Assembly (NCBI RefSeq): GCF_900115975.1
Contig: NZ_FOYM01000001.1
Span: forward strand, 236,136 to 300,135
DNA length: 64,000 nucleotides
Origin: Desulfoscipio geothermicus DSM 3669
GTDB lineage: Bacteria; Bacillota; Desulfotomaculia; Desulfotomaculales; Desulfallaceae
Reading direction: 5' to 3'
Shown: piece by piece, positions 1 through 9,631 of the stretch
Position numbering within the stretch: position 1 is the first letter of the stretch
Layout: the number at the start of each line of letters is the position of its first letter
The notes under the pieces: model-generated
Databases searched by the model: none
What the model was told of the DNA's origin: nothing
Seen by the model: the letters and a program-made list of their open reading frames with translations, nothing else
Made by a program: the position numbers and the translations under genes

Positions 1-99
1 CTCTTCCTGCCGGTACCGGTCATTCCCGGAAGAGATGCTTTTCACTCCATCTTCGGTGCCGTCTCGATTGTCCCGGCCTGGTTCACGGTCTTGCTGCAT
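1..99 (-). CDS. Hypothetical protein, N-terminus only (runs off window start)
   Basis: An open frame on the minus strand starts with ATG at 99-97 and stays open for 33 codons to the window edge. An AGGAGAGG Shine-Dalgarno lies 7 nt upstream of this ATG, which is the main reason for calling it. The visible peptide (MQQDREPGRDNRDG and onwards) is very hydrophilic, rich in D, R, E and Q, with no signal peptide or membrane segment so far. I do not recognise it. It is divergent from the hemZ remnant to its right. Confidence 0.45.
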   Translation of the reverse strand, partial: MQQDREPGRDNRDGTEDGVKSISSGNDRYRQEE

Positions 100-242
100 A
101 ATCGGGCCTCTCCTGTCATGGTATACTGCTTTCCTTGTATATTATTTGTCCAAAACAGCCCGTTTACCTTCACCGGGGGGCTATTTTTATGCGCCTTTCC
201 GGCGGACGGAAACACCGGGTGCCGGCCGGGCATAGACGACAT

Positions 243-542
243 AATAAGTTTTTTTTCGCCGGACTGCCGGGTGAGACAGTGGCGGACATCAAAGATACCC
301 TGGGGCATCAGGAGAATGTCAGTTACACCCTGCCCGGCCGGGAGTGCCTTTACAACATTATGGTCATGGAGGAGCGGCACACAGTCATCGGTCTCGGCGC
401 CGGGGCGGGCTCCAAGTACCTGCTGCCGGACGGGCTGCTTTTGAACCGGTACAACCCCAGGGACCCCTGGCTTTACATTGACCGCCTGGAAGAAATCATG
501 ACTAAAAAAGAAACATGGCTGGCCGCCCTGGGCTCCGGTTAG
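243..542 (+). pseudogene. hemZ: Remnant of HemZ-type radical-SAM coproporphyrinogen III dehydrogenase
   Basis: The open frame carries two separate pieces that resemble HemZ, a radical-SAM enzyme of the oxygen-independent haem pathway. The first is a GLPGETVADIKDTL motif typical of radical-SAM cores. Directly after it comes the HemZ C-terminal block, with CLYNIMVMEE, VIGLGAGAGSKY and NPRDPWLYIDRLEE. In intact HemZ proteins these two blocks are well separated, so an internal deletion has fused them. The CxxxCxxC cluster motif and the N-terminal half are absent, and the frame upstream of about 240 does not look like HemZ. It cannot be functional as an enzyme. The family assignment is by recognition of the C-terminal block. 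Confidence 0.65.
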
Positions 543-736
543 AATAAGATGACTTGCTGTTTGTTGGTGTTCGTTCCTCATCGTAAGGCTTCATTATGTA
601 GTCAACATGTAGTCAACCGCATTGCCATGAAGGAAATGCCCAAAACGGCATGACAGGAAGCAATAGTAGGTGCCGGCGGGCCGCTGGTGGGAACTGCCGG
701 TTCTCTGGTATGCGCTTTGGCGTACTGGATTACAGG

Positions 737-774
737 AAAGCGCGCGTTTAGGGAACTGATTTAGGGCGCGCTTT
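737..774 (+). terminator. Intrinsic terminator downstream of the hemZ remnant
   Basis: The arms AAAGCGCGC (737-745) and GCGCGCTTT (766-774) form a 9-bp stem followed by a T-run. The loop contains GGGAACTGATTTAGGGC, which is shared with repeats near 13.95 and 43.2 kb. Between 543 and 736 I see no gene, only a short direct repeat of ATGTAGTCAAC around 595-617. Confidence 0.6.
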
Positions 775-788
775 TTTATCGGGTGTTA

Positions 789-2131
789 TTATAGGTTGGA
801 AAAAAGCATTTTTCGGTCTTTTAACAAAATAATCAATGCAAAAAGAAAGGCTAATACATCTGCAATAGGAAATGACATCCAAACGCCTTCCAATCCGTAT
901 AAATGTGGGAGTGTTAAAACGATGGGAATAAGGAACAAAAGTTGTCTTGACATCGATAACATTAAAGATGTTTTGGCTTTTCCCAATGCCTGATAAAGTC
1001 CTCCGGTGACTATTTGAAAGCCGATGATTGGTGCTAACAAGAAAATCAATCTTAGAGCATTCGTACCGTTGGCAAGTACACTATCATCATTAGAGAAAAT
1101 GTTGATCAATAACTCTGGAATTCCCATCGTTACGACCCAAACAATAGAGGCTATGACAGTTGATACGACTAACCCCAGTTTGACGGTTTGCGTAACCCTT
1201 CCCTGTAATTTAGCGCCATAATTATAGCCAATGATCGGCTGCATTCCTTGCACAATCCCAACAATAGGCATATAGGCAAAAGCCATTATCCGGTTAATAA
1301 TACCAAAAACGGCAATATGAATTTCGCCACCAAAGTCAACAGCATCCAGTTAACAGAAACCACCATCAAGCTGGAGGATGACATCATAATAAAAGAAGGC
1401 AAGCCAATTAAAATAATCTCTTTAACCACTTTAAAGTCCGGTATAAAACCAATCCATTTTAATGTTAGGGAGCTTTTGCCACCTATAAAATACTTTAACA
1501 GCCATGTTGCAGCAATGAATTGTGCAATGACAGTCGCCGTGGCTGAGCCTTTTATTCCCATATCTAAACCGAAGATGAAAATAGGATTAAGGATCATATT
1601 AATAACTGCTGACATAACCATGGTCAGCATGGCAATCTTCGCATTGCCTTCTGAACGAACGACGTTATTGGTAGCCATTGCAAAGGTTACGAATACAGAA
1701 CCCAACAATATAATAGATAAGAAATCTTTAGCATAGGGTAAAATGTTTTTAGTGGCACCAAATATCACTAATAATGGTTCTAAGAACAAAAATGCCGTGG
1801 CAGTCATAAGCATACTAAAGAACACGATGAGCCAAATAATATGATTAAAAACCCTATTTGCTTCCCCTAGCGCATTAGCTCCCAAGCGACGCGAAATAAT
1901 AGAAGCTCCACCAATGCCAAATGTACCGGCTAATGCACCCATAATCATTTGAATAGGAAAGGCAATGGATAAAGCTGCTACTCCTAATGTGCCAACCCCT
2001 CTCGCTACAAATATGGCATCAACAATATTATATAAGGACATGACAAACATGCCGATAAATGCTGGAACAGATAGATTAATCATTAGACTAGATATTTTTT
2101 CTATCCCTAATCTTGTGCTTTGCTGCTTCAT
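789..2131 (-). pseudogene. MATE-family multidrug efflux transporter, frameshifted
   Basis: MATE proteins export cationic drugs using Na+ or H+ gradients through 12 transmembrane helices. Two consecutive minus-strand frames together give a full-length protein: 2131-1286 (N-terminal 281 residues) and 1286-789 (C-terminal 165 residues). The first frame ends in a garbled tail after NWMLLT. Read one base differently near 1331-1334, it becomes FGGEIHIAVFGIINR and joins smoothly to MAFAYMPIVGIVQG, so a single base is missing in a T-run. The start lies 3 bp after the MarR stop, behind an AGAAGG ribosome site, so the two genes form an operon. The stretch is clearly more AT-rich than the surrounding core genes, which suggests transfer. 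A sequencing error cannot be excluded. Confidence 0.8.
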
Positions 2132-2134
2132 CGG

Positions 2135-2584
2135 TTACCTTCTTTCTAATTCATTAAAATAATCAACTGCATTATCCGCGACTCTTTTTAGCATCTCTAA
2201 TAACAGCTCTTTTTCCTCCTGGGAAAACCCCTTTGTTATTACATCAGTCCATGTTTTTAGGATTGCTTTTACTTCTTGCTTAATTTTGATTGCTTCTCCA
2301 GTCAGATACACAAGGTTTACTCGCCGGTCCTCTTCTCTGGGTTGCCGCCTGACAAAGCCAACACATTCGAGTTTTTGGATCGCCCGTGCAGTCGTTGCTT
2401 TATCCATACGCAATTGATGGGCAAGGGTATCCTGAGAAACCCCATCTTTTTGATAGAGGAGCAGTAAAAATTTTACCTGTCCGTGGCCGATGCCATATTT
2501 TTGATATTTTCGTTCTAAATACATTTGGCCATACCGCTCGATAATGGAAACCCATTTACCCACAGACTTAATTTGTTCCGACAT
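2135..2584 (-). CDS. MarR-family transcriptional regulator
   Basis: A winged-helix repressor of the MarR family, about 149 residues. The helix-turn-helix region reads SQDTLAHQLRMDKATTARAIQKLE and is followed by the wing with REEDRRVNLVYLT, the usual MarR DxRxxxxxLT signature. I chose the ATG at 2584 because an AAGGGGGT Shine-Dalgarno precedes it; an upstream in-frame start at 2614 has no better site. It is the first gene of an operon with the MATE transporter and probably represses itself and the pump, since two matching inverted repeats cover its promoter. The inducing ligand is unknown. Confidence 0.88.
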   Translation of the reverse strand: MSEQIKSVGKWVSIIERYGQMYLERKYQKYGIGHGQVKFLLLLYQKDGVSQDTLAHQLRMDKATTARAIQKLECVGFVRRQPREEDRRVNLVYLTGEAIKIKQEVKAILKTWTDVITKGFSQEEKELLLEMLKRVADNAVDYFNELERR

Positions 2585-2628
2585 ATTTACCCCCTTCCGG
2601 CCTTCAATTAGCAATATGGGAAAATGAT

Positions 2629-2684
2629 TAGTTGTTGACGCAACTATTATAATTATACAACACTAATAGTTGTTTATGCAACTA
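2629..2684 (-). promoter_or_regulatory. marR promoter with two MarR-type operators
   Basis: On the minus strand a -35 TTGCAT (2681-2676) and a -10 TATAAT (2657-2652) are separated by 18 bp. Two copies of the inverted repeat TAGTTG-N6-CAACTA lie at 2629-2646 and 2667-2684. One covers the -35 and the other the start point, with centres 38 bp apart. This fits autorepression by MarR. Confidence 0.75.
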
Positions 2685-3101
2685 TACTACATGTAAACTG
2701 ACGTATTGGGCGGAACTGCGATGCCGCCGTTCCAGCACCTTTACGGCCTGGTCCATGGTTTCCTGCACCTTTTCCCTGGAAACAGCGCTTCCTTCCAAGT
2801 TATTCACATATGTGCCGAACATGTTTTGCCAGGACCGAATGGGGATATATACATTGGCTTCATTCTGGGGCCCCAACATGGAGTCGCCCCTGGCCACCAC
2901 ACCCACCACCAGGAATGGTGTGCTGCCGATACTCACCTTATTCCCCACGGGCTCGGAGCAGCCGAAAATTTCGTCCGCCAGCGCCTCGTCCAGCACGGAT
3001 ACCTTTCGGCCAATCAAATCTTTTTTGCTTAAAGCCGACACAGATCCTCTCTTCCAGCTATGCCAGTGGTTTCTGCGCGATTCGTCCCACCAATTCGGCA
3101 A
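2682..3101 (-). pseudogene. Fragment of a MacB/FtsX-type ABC transporter permease
   Basis: About 139 residues matching part of the extracytoplasmic core domain of MacB-like permeases: KVSVLDEALADEIFG, GNKVSIGSTPFLVVGVV and NVYIPIRSWQNMFG. The N-terminal membrane helix and the three C-terminal helices of the family are missing. The reading frame ends inside the marR promoter, at 2684, exactly where the AT-rich marR-MATE segment begins. The simplest reading is that arrival of that module, or a linked deletion, removed the 3' part of the permease gene. No partner ATPase is visible. The 5' end is also degraded: the first residues do not match the family. Confidence 0.65.
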
Positions 3102-3240
3102 CCGAAAGCAACCGCCAAATCCCGTTACCGGCGCTCCGATACATCACTTGCGAGGAACAACCCGCCCCGCGCCGAACATATTATTTTTAGAGTAGACCCC
3201 TATGCCACTAGACGAGACACAAGCAGAGGGATGAAAACGG

Positions 3241-3268
3241 CAAAAAAAAGACCCCCCAAAAAGGGGGG
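3241..3268 (-). terminator. Intrinsic terminator of the DUF2680 gene
   Basis: CCCCCC (3252-3257) and GGGGGG (3263-3268) form the stem. Read on the minus strand they are followed by TCTTTTTTTTG. It lies about 80 bp downstream of the 3350-3748 gene. Confidence 0.75.
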
Positions 3269-3349
3269 ATAATTGTTAGGCGGAAATTTCAATATATCTA
3301 TTTCGACATAATATTACTTTTTCCTGCAAATCGATGCAAAAATTTTACG

Positions 3350-3748
3350 TTATTGGCTTTGGGCTGCGCCCTGCTGCTGCCAGAATCCCGGGCCGCCGCC
3401 AAAGCCGCCCCGCATGCCCATACCGGGCCCGTAACCATAGCCGCCGCCCATCCTGCCGGCTCCCCAGCCGGGGCCGCCGCCCGGGCAAAGAAAACCGTTT
3501 TGCTGGTGAAATTTATACACCTGGTCAAAATGTTCCTTCCACACTTTGCCCTGATCCTCGGTGATTACGCCGTTCTGCACCATCTGGTCCACATAGGCAT
3601 TCTTCCAGTTCATTCTTTGCTCAAACCAGTTCATCCTTTGCTCCAGCCAGCTGTTGTCCGCCTGGCTGTCCGTGGAAGCCGCGAAGGCCGGAATGGCCAC
3701 CAGGCCGGCCACCAAAACCAATAACACCGCCACAATGATTTTTTTCAT
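3350..3748 (-). CDS. Secreted small protein of the DUF2680 type
   Basis: 132 residues. A clear signal peptide (MKKIIVAVLLVLVAG, cleavage likely after AFA near residue 24) points to export. The mature part has the repeat EQRMNWFEQRMNWKNAYVDQMV followed by NGVITEDQGKVWKEHFDQVY, which resembles DUF2680, a family of small exported proteins of unknown role in Clostridia. The C-terminal third is glycine-rich with M, W and Y (GGGPGWGAGRMGGGYGYGPG). An AAAGGAGGG site precedes the ATG. It is monocistronic with its own terminator. The methionine and glycine content could suit metal binding or surface exposure, but that is a guess. Confidence 0.75.
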   Translation of the reverse strand: MKKIIVAVLLVLVAGLVAIPAFAASTDSQADNSWLEQRMNWFEQRMNWKNAYVDQMVQNGVITEDQGKVWKEHFDQVYKFHQQNGFLCPGGGPGWGAGRMGGGYGYGPGMGMRGGFGGGPGFWQQQGAAQSQ

Positions 3749-3935
3749 TATGCATCCCTCCTTTAATTGCTATATTAACCCGTAAATGTGGCAAACACCC
3801 GGTGCCAATGTTAAGATAATGTTAAAACTGTGGTTATTGATGGAAACGTAATTTATAAGATATAATTTATTAAATATACCGGATAAATGATGACAACATA
3901 TTCGTAAAATTGTCTTTATTGAAAGGAAATTGTTT

Positions 3936-5975
3936 ATGACTGTTCCACAGAGCGCAGACAATGTCATATTTGCCCTGGACATCGGCACAAGGACCGTTAT
4001 CGGCCTTGTCGGGTGCATGGAGGGGAAAAATTTCAAAATTATCGCCCAGGAATGTATCGAACACGAGGGACGTGCCATGTATGACGGACAGATCCACGAT
4101 ATCCCCAGGGTAGCCGAAGTGGTTACCGCCGTCAAATCCCGCCTGGAGCGCAAAACCGGCCTGGCGCTGGATAAAGTGGCAGTGGCCGCGGCCGGCCGTT
4201 CCCTAAAAACCGTACGCTGCCGGGTGGAAATGGAACACGACATAAACCGGGAAATCGAACCTCTGGACATCCGCGGGCTGGAACTGGCGGCTCTGCGCCA
4301 GGCCCACCGGGAACTGGAGCGCGGCCGGGAGGACGAAGGCGCCCCTGATTATTACTGCGTCGGGCACTGTGTGATCACCTACCTGCTCGACGACCTGCCC
4401 GTATCCAACCTCCTGGGACACATGGGAGACCGGATAGGCGCTGAGATAGTGGCCACATTCCTGCCGACAACCGTGGTCAACAGTCTGTATGCCGTTTTAC
4501 ACCGGGTTAACCTGGAACCCGTCCACCTGACCCTGGAACCCATCGCTGCCATTGATGTGGCCATCCCGGAAAATTACCGGCTGCTCAACCTGGCCCTGGT
4601 CGATATCGGCGCCGGCACCTCGGACATCGCCATCACCCGTGACGGCAGCATTATTGCCTACGGCATGGTGCCCCAGGCCGGCGACGAAATCACCGAACCC
4701 ATCGTTGAAAACTTGCTGGTGGAGTTTAACGAGGCGGAAAAGATCAAGCGCCTGATCGGCTCCGAAGAAAACATAACCTATACGGACATCATCGGCGTGA
4801 CCGGCACGGTTCCCCGGGAAAAGTTAATACAGGTTATCGACCCGGTCCTGGACAGGCTGGCCGATGCCATCGGCGCCTGCATTCTGGAATTAAACGGCGG
4901 CACACCGCCCAAGTCTGTTTTTTGCATCGGCGGCGGAGCCCGGATTCCCGCCTTAACTGAAAAACTGGCCGAACGCTTACAGCTGGATAATGGGCGGGTG
5001 GTGATCCGGGACAGAAGCTTTGTGCAAAATTTAGTTCACGAAAACAATGATTTGCTGGCCGGCCCGGAAGGGGTGACGGTGGTGGGTATCGCCACGGTGG
5101 CCCTGACCAGGTTGGGCTATGAATTTATGCAGGTCAAGATAAACGGCCGCGGTTATAAACTCTTTAATTCCAGGAACATCACCGTGTCCCAGGCCCTGGG
5201 GCTGATAAAGTACGATCCCCGCCACCTGATTGCCAAAAACGGCCGGGACCTGAAATTCTTCTTAAATGACCAGCCGCATACCGTGTTCGGCGGCCTGGGA
5301 CAGCCGGCCCGCATACTGCTTAACGGGCAGGAAGCCAATTTACAAAGTACCGTGCAGGACGGTGACGAAATCCTGGTCATCAAGGCCGTCCCCGGACCGG
5401 ACGCTTGTGCCCGGGTGGCTGATTTTCTACCGGAGCAAAGAAAACTTATCATCCAGTTAAACGGCCGGAACGTGGAATGGACGGCGCGTCCCCTGCTGAA
5501 CGGGCGAGAAGCCGACCCCGCCACAGGGCTGCAAACCGGCGACCGCCTGGTTATCACACAAACCCCCACGGTGGAGAAAATCGCCGGCCTTTGCGGGATC
5601 AACCCCGCCAGCCGCCAAGTTATGATCAACGGGCGCCGGGCCACGGCCCAAGACGCACTGAACAACGGAGACAATGTGGAAATACTGGCGATTACGCCCC
5701 TGGAAAAAGACGACCAGCCGCCCCCCACAGGCAGCAAAGGCAACATACCCGGCATAACATTGACCGTCAACGGAAAAGAAATCAACCTGCCGGTGCCAAA
5801 AGCCATTTTTGTCGATGTTTTTAATTACATTGACATAGATACCAGCAAACCCCGGGGCATGCTGGTTATGACAATCAACGGTAAAAGGGCCCAGTACACC
5901 GATCCCGTCCGGGACGGCGACCGCATCGACATTTACTGGGATCAAAATGAAGAAAAGACAGGTTGCCTTTCATGA
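3936..5975 (+). CDS. FtsA-like ATPase with four C-terminal beta-grasp-like repeats
   Basis: An actin-fold (ASKHA) ATPase of the FtsA family, the protein that tethers FtsZ to the membrane or acts in related assemblies. The phosphate-1 motif is FALDIGTRTVIGLV and a second is LALVDIGAGTSDIAI; an SHS2-like insert (VAVAAAGRSL) lies between them. Ordinary FtsA is about 420 residues; this one is 679. The extra part holds four similar units: ILLNGQEA...VQDGDEILVI, PLLNGREA...LQTGDRLVIT, VMINGRRA...LNNGDNVEIL and MTINGKRA...VRDGDRIDIY. These look like ThiS/MoaD/TGS-type beta-grasp domains. No C-terminal amphipathic helix is obvious. I chose the ATG at 3936 because AAAGGA lies 8 nt upstream; a TTG at 3930 is too close. 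It converges on an HD-GYP gene. Confidence 0.8.
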   Translation: MTVPQSADNVIFALDIGTRTVIGLVGCMEGKNFKIIAQECIEHEGRAMYDGQIHDIPRVAEVVTAVKSRLERKTGLALDKVAVAAAGRSLKTVRCRVEMEHDINREIEPLDIRGLELAALRQAHRELERGREDEGAPDYYCVGHCVITYLLDDLPVSNLLGHMGDRIGAEIVATFLPTTVVNSLYAVLHRVNLEPVHLTLEPIAAIDVAIPENYRLLNLALVDIGAGTSDIAITRDGSIIAYGMVPQAGDEITEPIVENLLVEFNEAEKIKRLIGSEENITYTDIIGVTGTVPREKLIQVIDPVLDRLADAIGACILELNGGTPPKSVFCIGGGARIPALTEKLAERLQLDNGRVVIRDRSFVQNLVHENNDLLAGPEGVTVVGIATVALTRLGYEFMQVKINGRGYKLFNSRNITVSQALGLIKYDPRHLIAKNGRDLKFFLNDQPHTVFGGLGQPARILLNGQEANLQSTVQDGDEILVIKAVPGPDACARVADFLPEQRKLIIQLNGRNVEWTARPLLNGREADPATGLQTGDRLVITQTPTVEKIAGLCGINPASRQVMINGRRATAQDALNNGDNVEILAITPLEKDDQPPPTGSKGNIPGITLTVNGKEINLPVPKAIFVDVFNYIDIDTSKPRGMLVMTINGKRAQYTDPVRDGDRIDIYWDQNEEKTGCLS

Positions 5976-5990
5976 TAAGCAGCCTGTCTT
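5955..5990. terminator. Bidirectional terminator between the FtsA-like and HD-GYP genes
   Basis: AAGACAGGTTGC (5955-5966) pairs with GCAGCCTGTCTT (5979-5990), one G-T wobble. It overlaps the stop codon of the FtsA-like gene and is followed by ATTATTT. T-rich sequence follows in the opposite direction too, so it can serve both convergent genes. Confidence 0.75.
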
Positions 5991-5991
5991 A

Positions 5992-7035
5992 TTATTTGCC
6001 GATATGCTGTTCCTGTACCAGTTCCAAAAAGGATTGCACCACCTGCGGGTCAAACTGTGTACCGGCATTGCGCTTTATTTCCCGAATGGCCTTTTCCATG
6101 GGAAACGCCTTGCGGTAACTGCGGTCCGAAGTCATGGCGTCAAAGGAATCCGCCACCGCCAGTACCCTGCTTAACAGCGGAATCTGGTCTTTTTTCAGCT
6201 TGCCGGGATAACCGTTGCCGTCGTAGCGTTCGTGGTGATGCCTGATGACCCGCAATATTTCCTTCATGTTTTGCATCGAACCAAGAATCTTCACACCTAT
6301 ATCCGGGTGTTTTTTTATTATCTCGAACTCTGCCCCGGTAAGGCGACCGGGCTTGGTAAGAATAGCCTCGGGCACCCCTATTTTACCCACGTCATGTAAC
6401 AACCCGCACAGATAAGCCATATTGGCCACTTCCGCATCCAACCCCAGGTTGAAACAGATTTGCTGGGCGTATTCAGCCACCTTTTCCGAATGCCAGCGCG
6501 TGTAGTTGTCCCGGGCGGCGATGGCGTTGGCAAAGGCCCTGATGGTTTCCATGTGCTGGTTGATCAACTGGGAATTAGCTTCCCCCAGCATGCGATTTAT
6601 TTTTTCCAGTTCCCTCTTTGTTTGCCGGTATGGCGTCAAGTCATAATAAACCCCGCACGCACCGATGATGCTGCCGTCCCGGTCCCGCAACAGACCGGTC
6701 CAGACACGGCAAACGGCTCCCCTGGTAACCTGGTTGGTCCGCAACTCAATCTCCTTGACCAAAGGCCGGCCCGTTTCCAGGGTTTCCAGCAGGGGGTCGA
6801 GGTAGTTGCCCTGCCGGTCTTTCTTCCTACCTTGAAAAAAAACGTCCGTCAACTTTCTGTTGATCAGCTCTAAATTACGGACGGCGTAGTGCCGCTTCAG
6901 GTTTTCATTATAACCGACTATCACTCCGTCATTGTCCACCACCAGCACGCCGGATGGTGAAGCCGATATGATCAACTTTTGCAGGTCCTCGAGAACCATG
7001 AATTCATTTATGCGATTGCCCGCTTCGGTTATCAA
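5992..7035 (-). CDS. PAS-HD-GYP protein, probable c-di-GMP phosphodiesterase
   Basis: 347 residues. A PAS sensor domain (about 18-130, with [19 protein letters not shown]) precedes an HD-GYP domain (about 155-340). The metal-binding core is intact: [53 protein letters not shown], and [22 protein letters not shown] enzymes hydrolyse cyclic di-GMP, some also cGAMP. No membrane segment is seen, so it should be a soluble sensor; the PAS ligand is unknown. The start is a TTG at 7035 with AGAGGTG upstream. It is divergent from ftsK, and with the tandem HD-GYP protein beyond ftsK it makes this stretch rich in c-di-GMP functions. Confidence 0.9.
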   Translation of the reverse strand: MITEAGNRINEFMVLEDLQKLIISASPSGVLVVDNDGVIVGYNENLKRHYAVRNLELINRKLTDVFFQGRKKDRQGNYLDPLLETLETGRPLVKEIELRTNQVTRGAVCRVWTGLLRDRDGSIIGACGVYYDLTPYRQTKRELEKINRMLGEANSQLINQHMETIRAFANAIAARDNYTRWHSEKVAEYAQQICFNLGLDAEVANMAYLCGLLHDVGKIGVPEAILTKPGRLTGAEFEIIKKHPDIGVKILGSMQNMKEILRVIRHHHERYDGNGYPGKLKKDQIPLLSRVLAVADSFDAMTSDRSYRKAFPMEKAIREIKRNAGTQFDPQVVQSFLELVQEQHIGK

Positions 7036-7256
7036 TAAATTACACCTCTGGTTCTATCTGGGCGGTAAGTTTAATGATTTTTCCACAACCCGAGATTTAT
7101 AATATCATTCAACAGAAAAAAAACAAAATCCTCTTAGTTTTATTTGATTTTTTTACATATATGTCCACGGTGCGCCAACCTTGCCCTGATGACCATTTTA
7201 TGGTAAGCTGCTGGTATGAGAATTTTCCCGAAAATACTCCAGGGGGAGAACTTAAA

Positions 7257-9557
7257 TTGACAAAAACCGCGAAAAATAAGCCGCCCAGAACCGGCAGTCC
7301 CGGTTTTGTGTTCGACATCGCCGGACTGGCCCTTATCGCGCTGTCCCTGATCGGCCTGACCACTGTTTTCACCAGTACCGTCGGGGCCATCGGCACTGTG
7401 GGATTATTGATAAAAAAAGGTTTGCGCATAATGACCGGCTCCGGTTATATTGTCTTTTTGTTATTACTGATTCCCACGGGCATCAAACTGATGCTCCGGG
7501 GCAAGTGGCGGGTCAATGCCCGCTTTTGGGGTTTTTTTATCCTGTTCGGCAGCCTGGAAATGTTTTTACACCGGCAGATCCCGCTGGCACAGTCATTTAC
7601 CGCCGGATTGGCGGGACAGGGCGGGGGGCTATTGGGCGCCGCTTTGGGTTACGCCAGCAAATATTGTTTCGGCACCATAGGCACCTCCATACTGCTGGTT
7701 TTCCTGACCCTCGCAGGTGTAACCCTCTGTACCGGCGGGTCCCTGAAGGACTTGCTGGCAACCGTGTGGAAATGGTTGAAGTCAGCCGTATTCCGTCTGT
7801 GGCATATGATCATTAATTTCCTCTTTGTGGAAGAAGATACTTCCCGCTCGCGCGGGCGGTGTAAAAAAAACCCGAAAGAAAAAACCGGCGAACCACCGGG
7901 TCAAAGCGACCTCACGGCCCTGCCCGGAGATATTGATCAGCCGGTAATTGAGCTGGCCCGGCCCACAGTGGCGCCGGTTGATCATGCTGACCGGCCCGGC
8001 GCGGCAAAGGAAAAACATCCGGAAACGGCAAACGAGGAGCCCGACGAGGCTCCCCCACTGCTGAAAATCACCACCGGGACGGGCGAGAAGGAATATCACC
8101 TGCCCCCGGTGACACTGCTGACCCCTTTGCAGTCATCGGGGGAAAACCAGGCCGGCAAAGATATCAACAAAAGAATCAAAACACTGGAACAAATATTGGA
8201 GAGCTTCGGCATTAAAGCCCGGGTAACCCACGTGGCGGTAGGACCCTCCATAACCAGGTACGAACTGCAGCCGCCGCCCGGCATCAAGGTCAGTAAAATT
8301 GTCAGCCTGGCGGATGATATCGCCCTGGGCATGGCTTCCGCCGGGGTGCGCATTGAGGCGCCCATCCCGGGCAAGGCAGCCGTGGGGATTGAAATTCCCA
8401 ACGGAGAAATCGCAGCGGTTTCGCTGCGGGAATTGCTGGAGAGCAAAGAATTTGCCGGCTCATCGTCCCGCCTAACCATCGCCCTGGGCAAGGATATTGC
8501 CGGTTCCCCGGTTACGGCGGACCTGGCCAAGATGCCGCACCTGCTAATCGCCGGGGCCACCGGTTCCGGCAAGAGCGTGTGCATAAACACCTTGATCTGT
8601 AGTATTCTTTTCAAGTCTACGCCCGACGAAGTCAAATTTTTAATGGTTGACCCGAAAATGGTGGAACTGGCTAACTACAACGGCATCCCGCACCTGGTCA
8701 GTCCGGTGGTCACCAACGCCAAAAAGGCCGCCGGAGCACTGCGCTGGGCAGTACGGGAAATGGAATCCCGCTACGATTTGTTCGCCGCGGCGGGCGTCCG
8801 GGACATCACCCGTTACAACGCCCTGTTCGGCGAATTTGAACACGAGCCCGGCCAGAACCCCCTGCCGTATATCGTGGTGATCATCGACGAGCTGGCCGAC
8901 CTGATGATGGTGGCCCCGGCGGACGTGGAGGACGCCATCTGCCGTCTGGCCCAGATGGCCCGGGCGGCGGGCATCCACCTGGTGGTGGCCACCCAGCGAC
9001 CGTCGGTGGATGTAATCACCGGCTTAATTAAGGCCAATATCCCCTCCCGCATTTCTTTCGCGGTTTCCAGCCAGACTGATTCCCGGACCATCCTGGACAT
9101 GGGCGGCGCGGAAAAGCTGCTGGGCAAGGGGGACATGTTGTTTTACCCGGTGGGCGCCGCCAAGCCGGTGCGGGTACAGGGCGCCTACCTTTCGGATCAG
9201 GACGTAGAAAAATTGGTTGACTTCCTCAAAGACCAGGCCCGGCCGGTTTACAACGAGGCCGTGCTGCAGGAGCAGCCCGAAGGCGATTCGGTGGAAACCG
9301 AAGACACCGACGAGTTGCTGCCCCAGGCCGCCAGGATATTTATCGAAAGCGGCACGGCGTCCATATCCATGCTGCAGCGCCGCCTGCACGTCGGTTACGC
9401 CCGGGCGGCGCGGCTGGTGGACATCATGGAGAGGCGGGGCATCGTGGGCGGCTTCGAAGGCAGCAAGCCCCGGGCGGTGTTGATGACCATGGAGCAGTAC
9501 CAGCAGGTGTTCGAAAACCAAGAAACCGCGCCGGAAGCCAAAACTGCAGCGTCTTAA
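7257..9557 (+). CDS. ftsK: FtsK/SpoIIIE-family DNA translocase
   Basis: A membrane-anchored, ATP-driven DNA pump that moves chromosome DNA through the closing septum in division or sporulation. The N-terminal region has about four hydrophobic helices. A charged, proline-rich linker follows. The motor domain carries Walker A GATGSGKS near residue 435 and Walker [13 protein letters not shown], plus [21 protein letters not shown]. The winged-helix gamma domain at the C-terminus (about 690-755, [23 protein letters not shown]) recognises orienting DNA sequences. The frame is open from 7074, but I prefer TTG at 7257, preceded by AGGGGGAGA, which gives a normal 767-residue length. A terminator follows the stop. 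Confidence 0.93.
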   Translation: MTKTAKNKPPRTGSPGFVFDIAGLALIALSLIGLTTVFTSTVGAIGTVGLLIKKGLRIMTGSGYIVFLLLLIPTGIKLMLRGKWRVNARFWGFFILFGSLEMFLHRQIPLAQSFTAGLAGQGGGLLGAALGYASKYCFGTIGTSILLVFLTLAGVTLCTGGSLKDLLATVWKWLKSAVFRLWHMIINFLFVEEDTSRSRGRCKKNPKEKTGEPPGQSDLTALPGDIDQPVIELARPTVAPVDHADRPGAAKEKHPETANEEPDEAPPLLKITTGTGEKEYHLPPVTLLTPLQSSGENQAGKDINKRIKTLEQILESFGIKARVTHVAVGPSITRYELQPPPGIKVSKIVSLADDIALGMASAGVRIEAPIPGKAAVGIEIPNGEIAAVSLRELLESKEFAGSSSRLTIALGKDIAGSPVTADLAKMPHLLIAGATGSGKSVCINTLICSILFKSTPDEVKFLMVDPKMVELANYNGIPHLVSPVVTNAKKAAGALRWAVREMESRYDLFAAAGVRDITRYNALFGEFEHEPGQNPLPYIVVIIDELADLMMVAPADVEDAICRLAQMARAAGIHLVVATQRPSVDVITGLIKANIPSRISFAVSSQTDSRTILDMGGAEKLLGKGDMLFYPVGAAKPVRVQGAYLSDQDVEKLVDFLKDQARPVYNEAVLQEQPEGDSVETEDTDELLPQAARIFIESGTASISMLQRRLHVGYARAARLVDIMERRGIVGGFEGSKPRAVLMTMEQYQQVFENQETAPEAKTAAS

Positions 9558-9575
9558 ACCACGCTGCAGTTTTTA
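9543..9575 (+). terminator. Terminator after ftsK
   Basis: ACTGCAGCG (9543-9551) and CGCTGCAGT (9562-9570) form a perfect 9-bp stem that spans the ftsK stop codon, followed by TTTTTAT. Confidence 0.8.
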
Positions 9576-9631
9576 TGACCCGCCGCAAAAGCCCCTTTGT
9601 TGTTACTCCCACCGGCAGGAGGTAATTTTTT

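Noticed and set aside
3770..4270. Minus-strand open frame of 166 codons over the start of the FtsA-like gene
   Set aside because: Antisense to clear ASKHA motifs, with no ribosome site and no recognisable domain.
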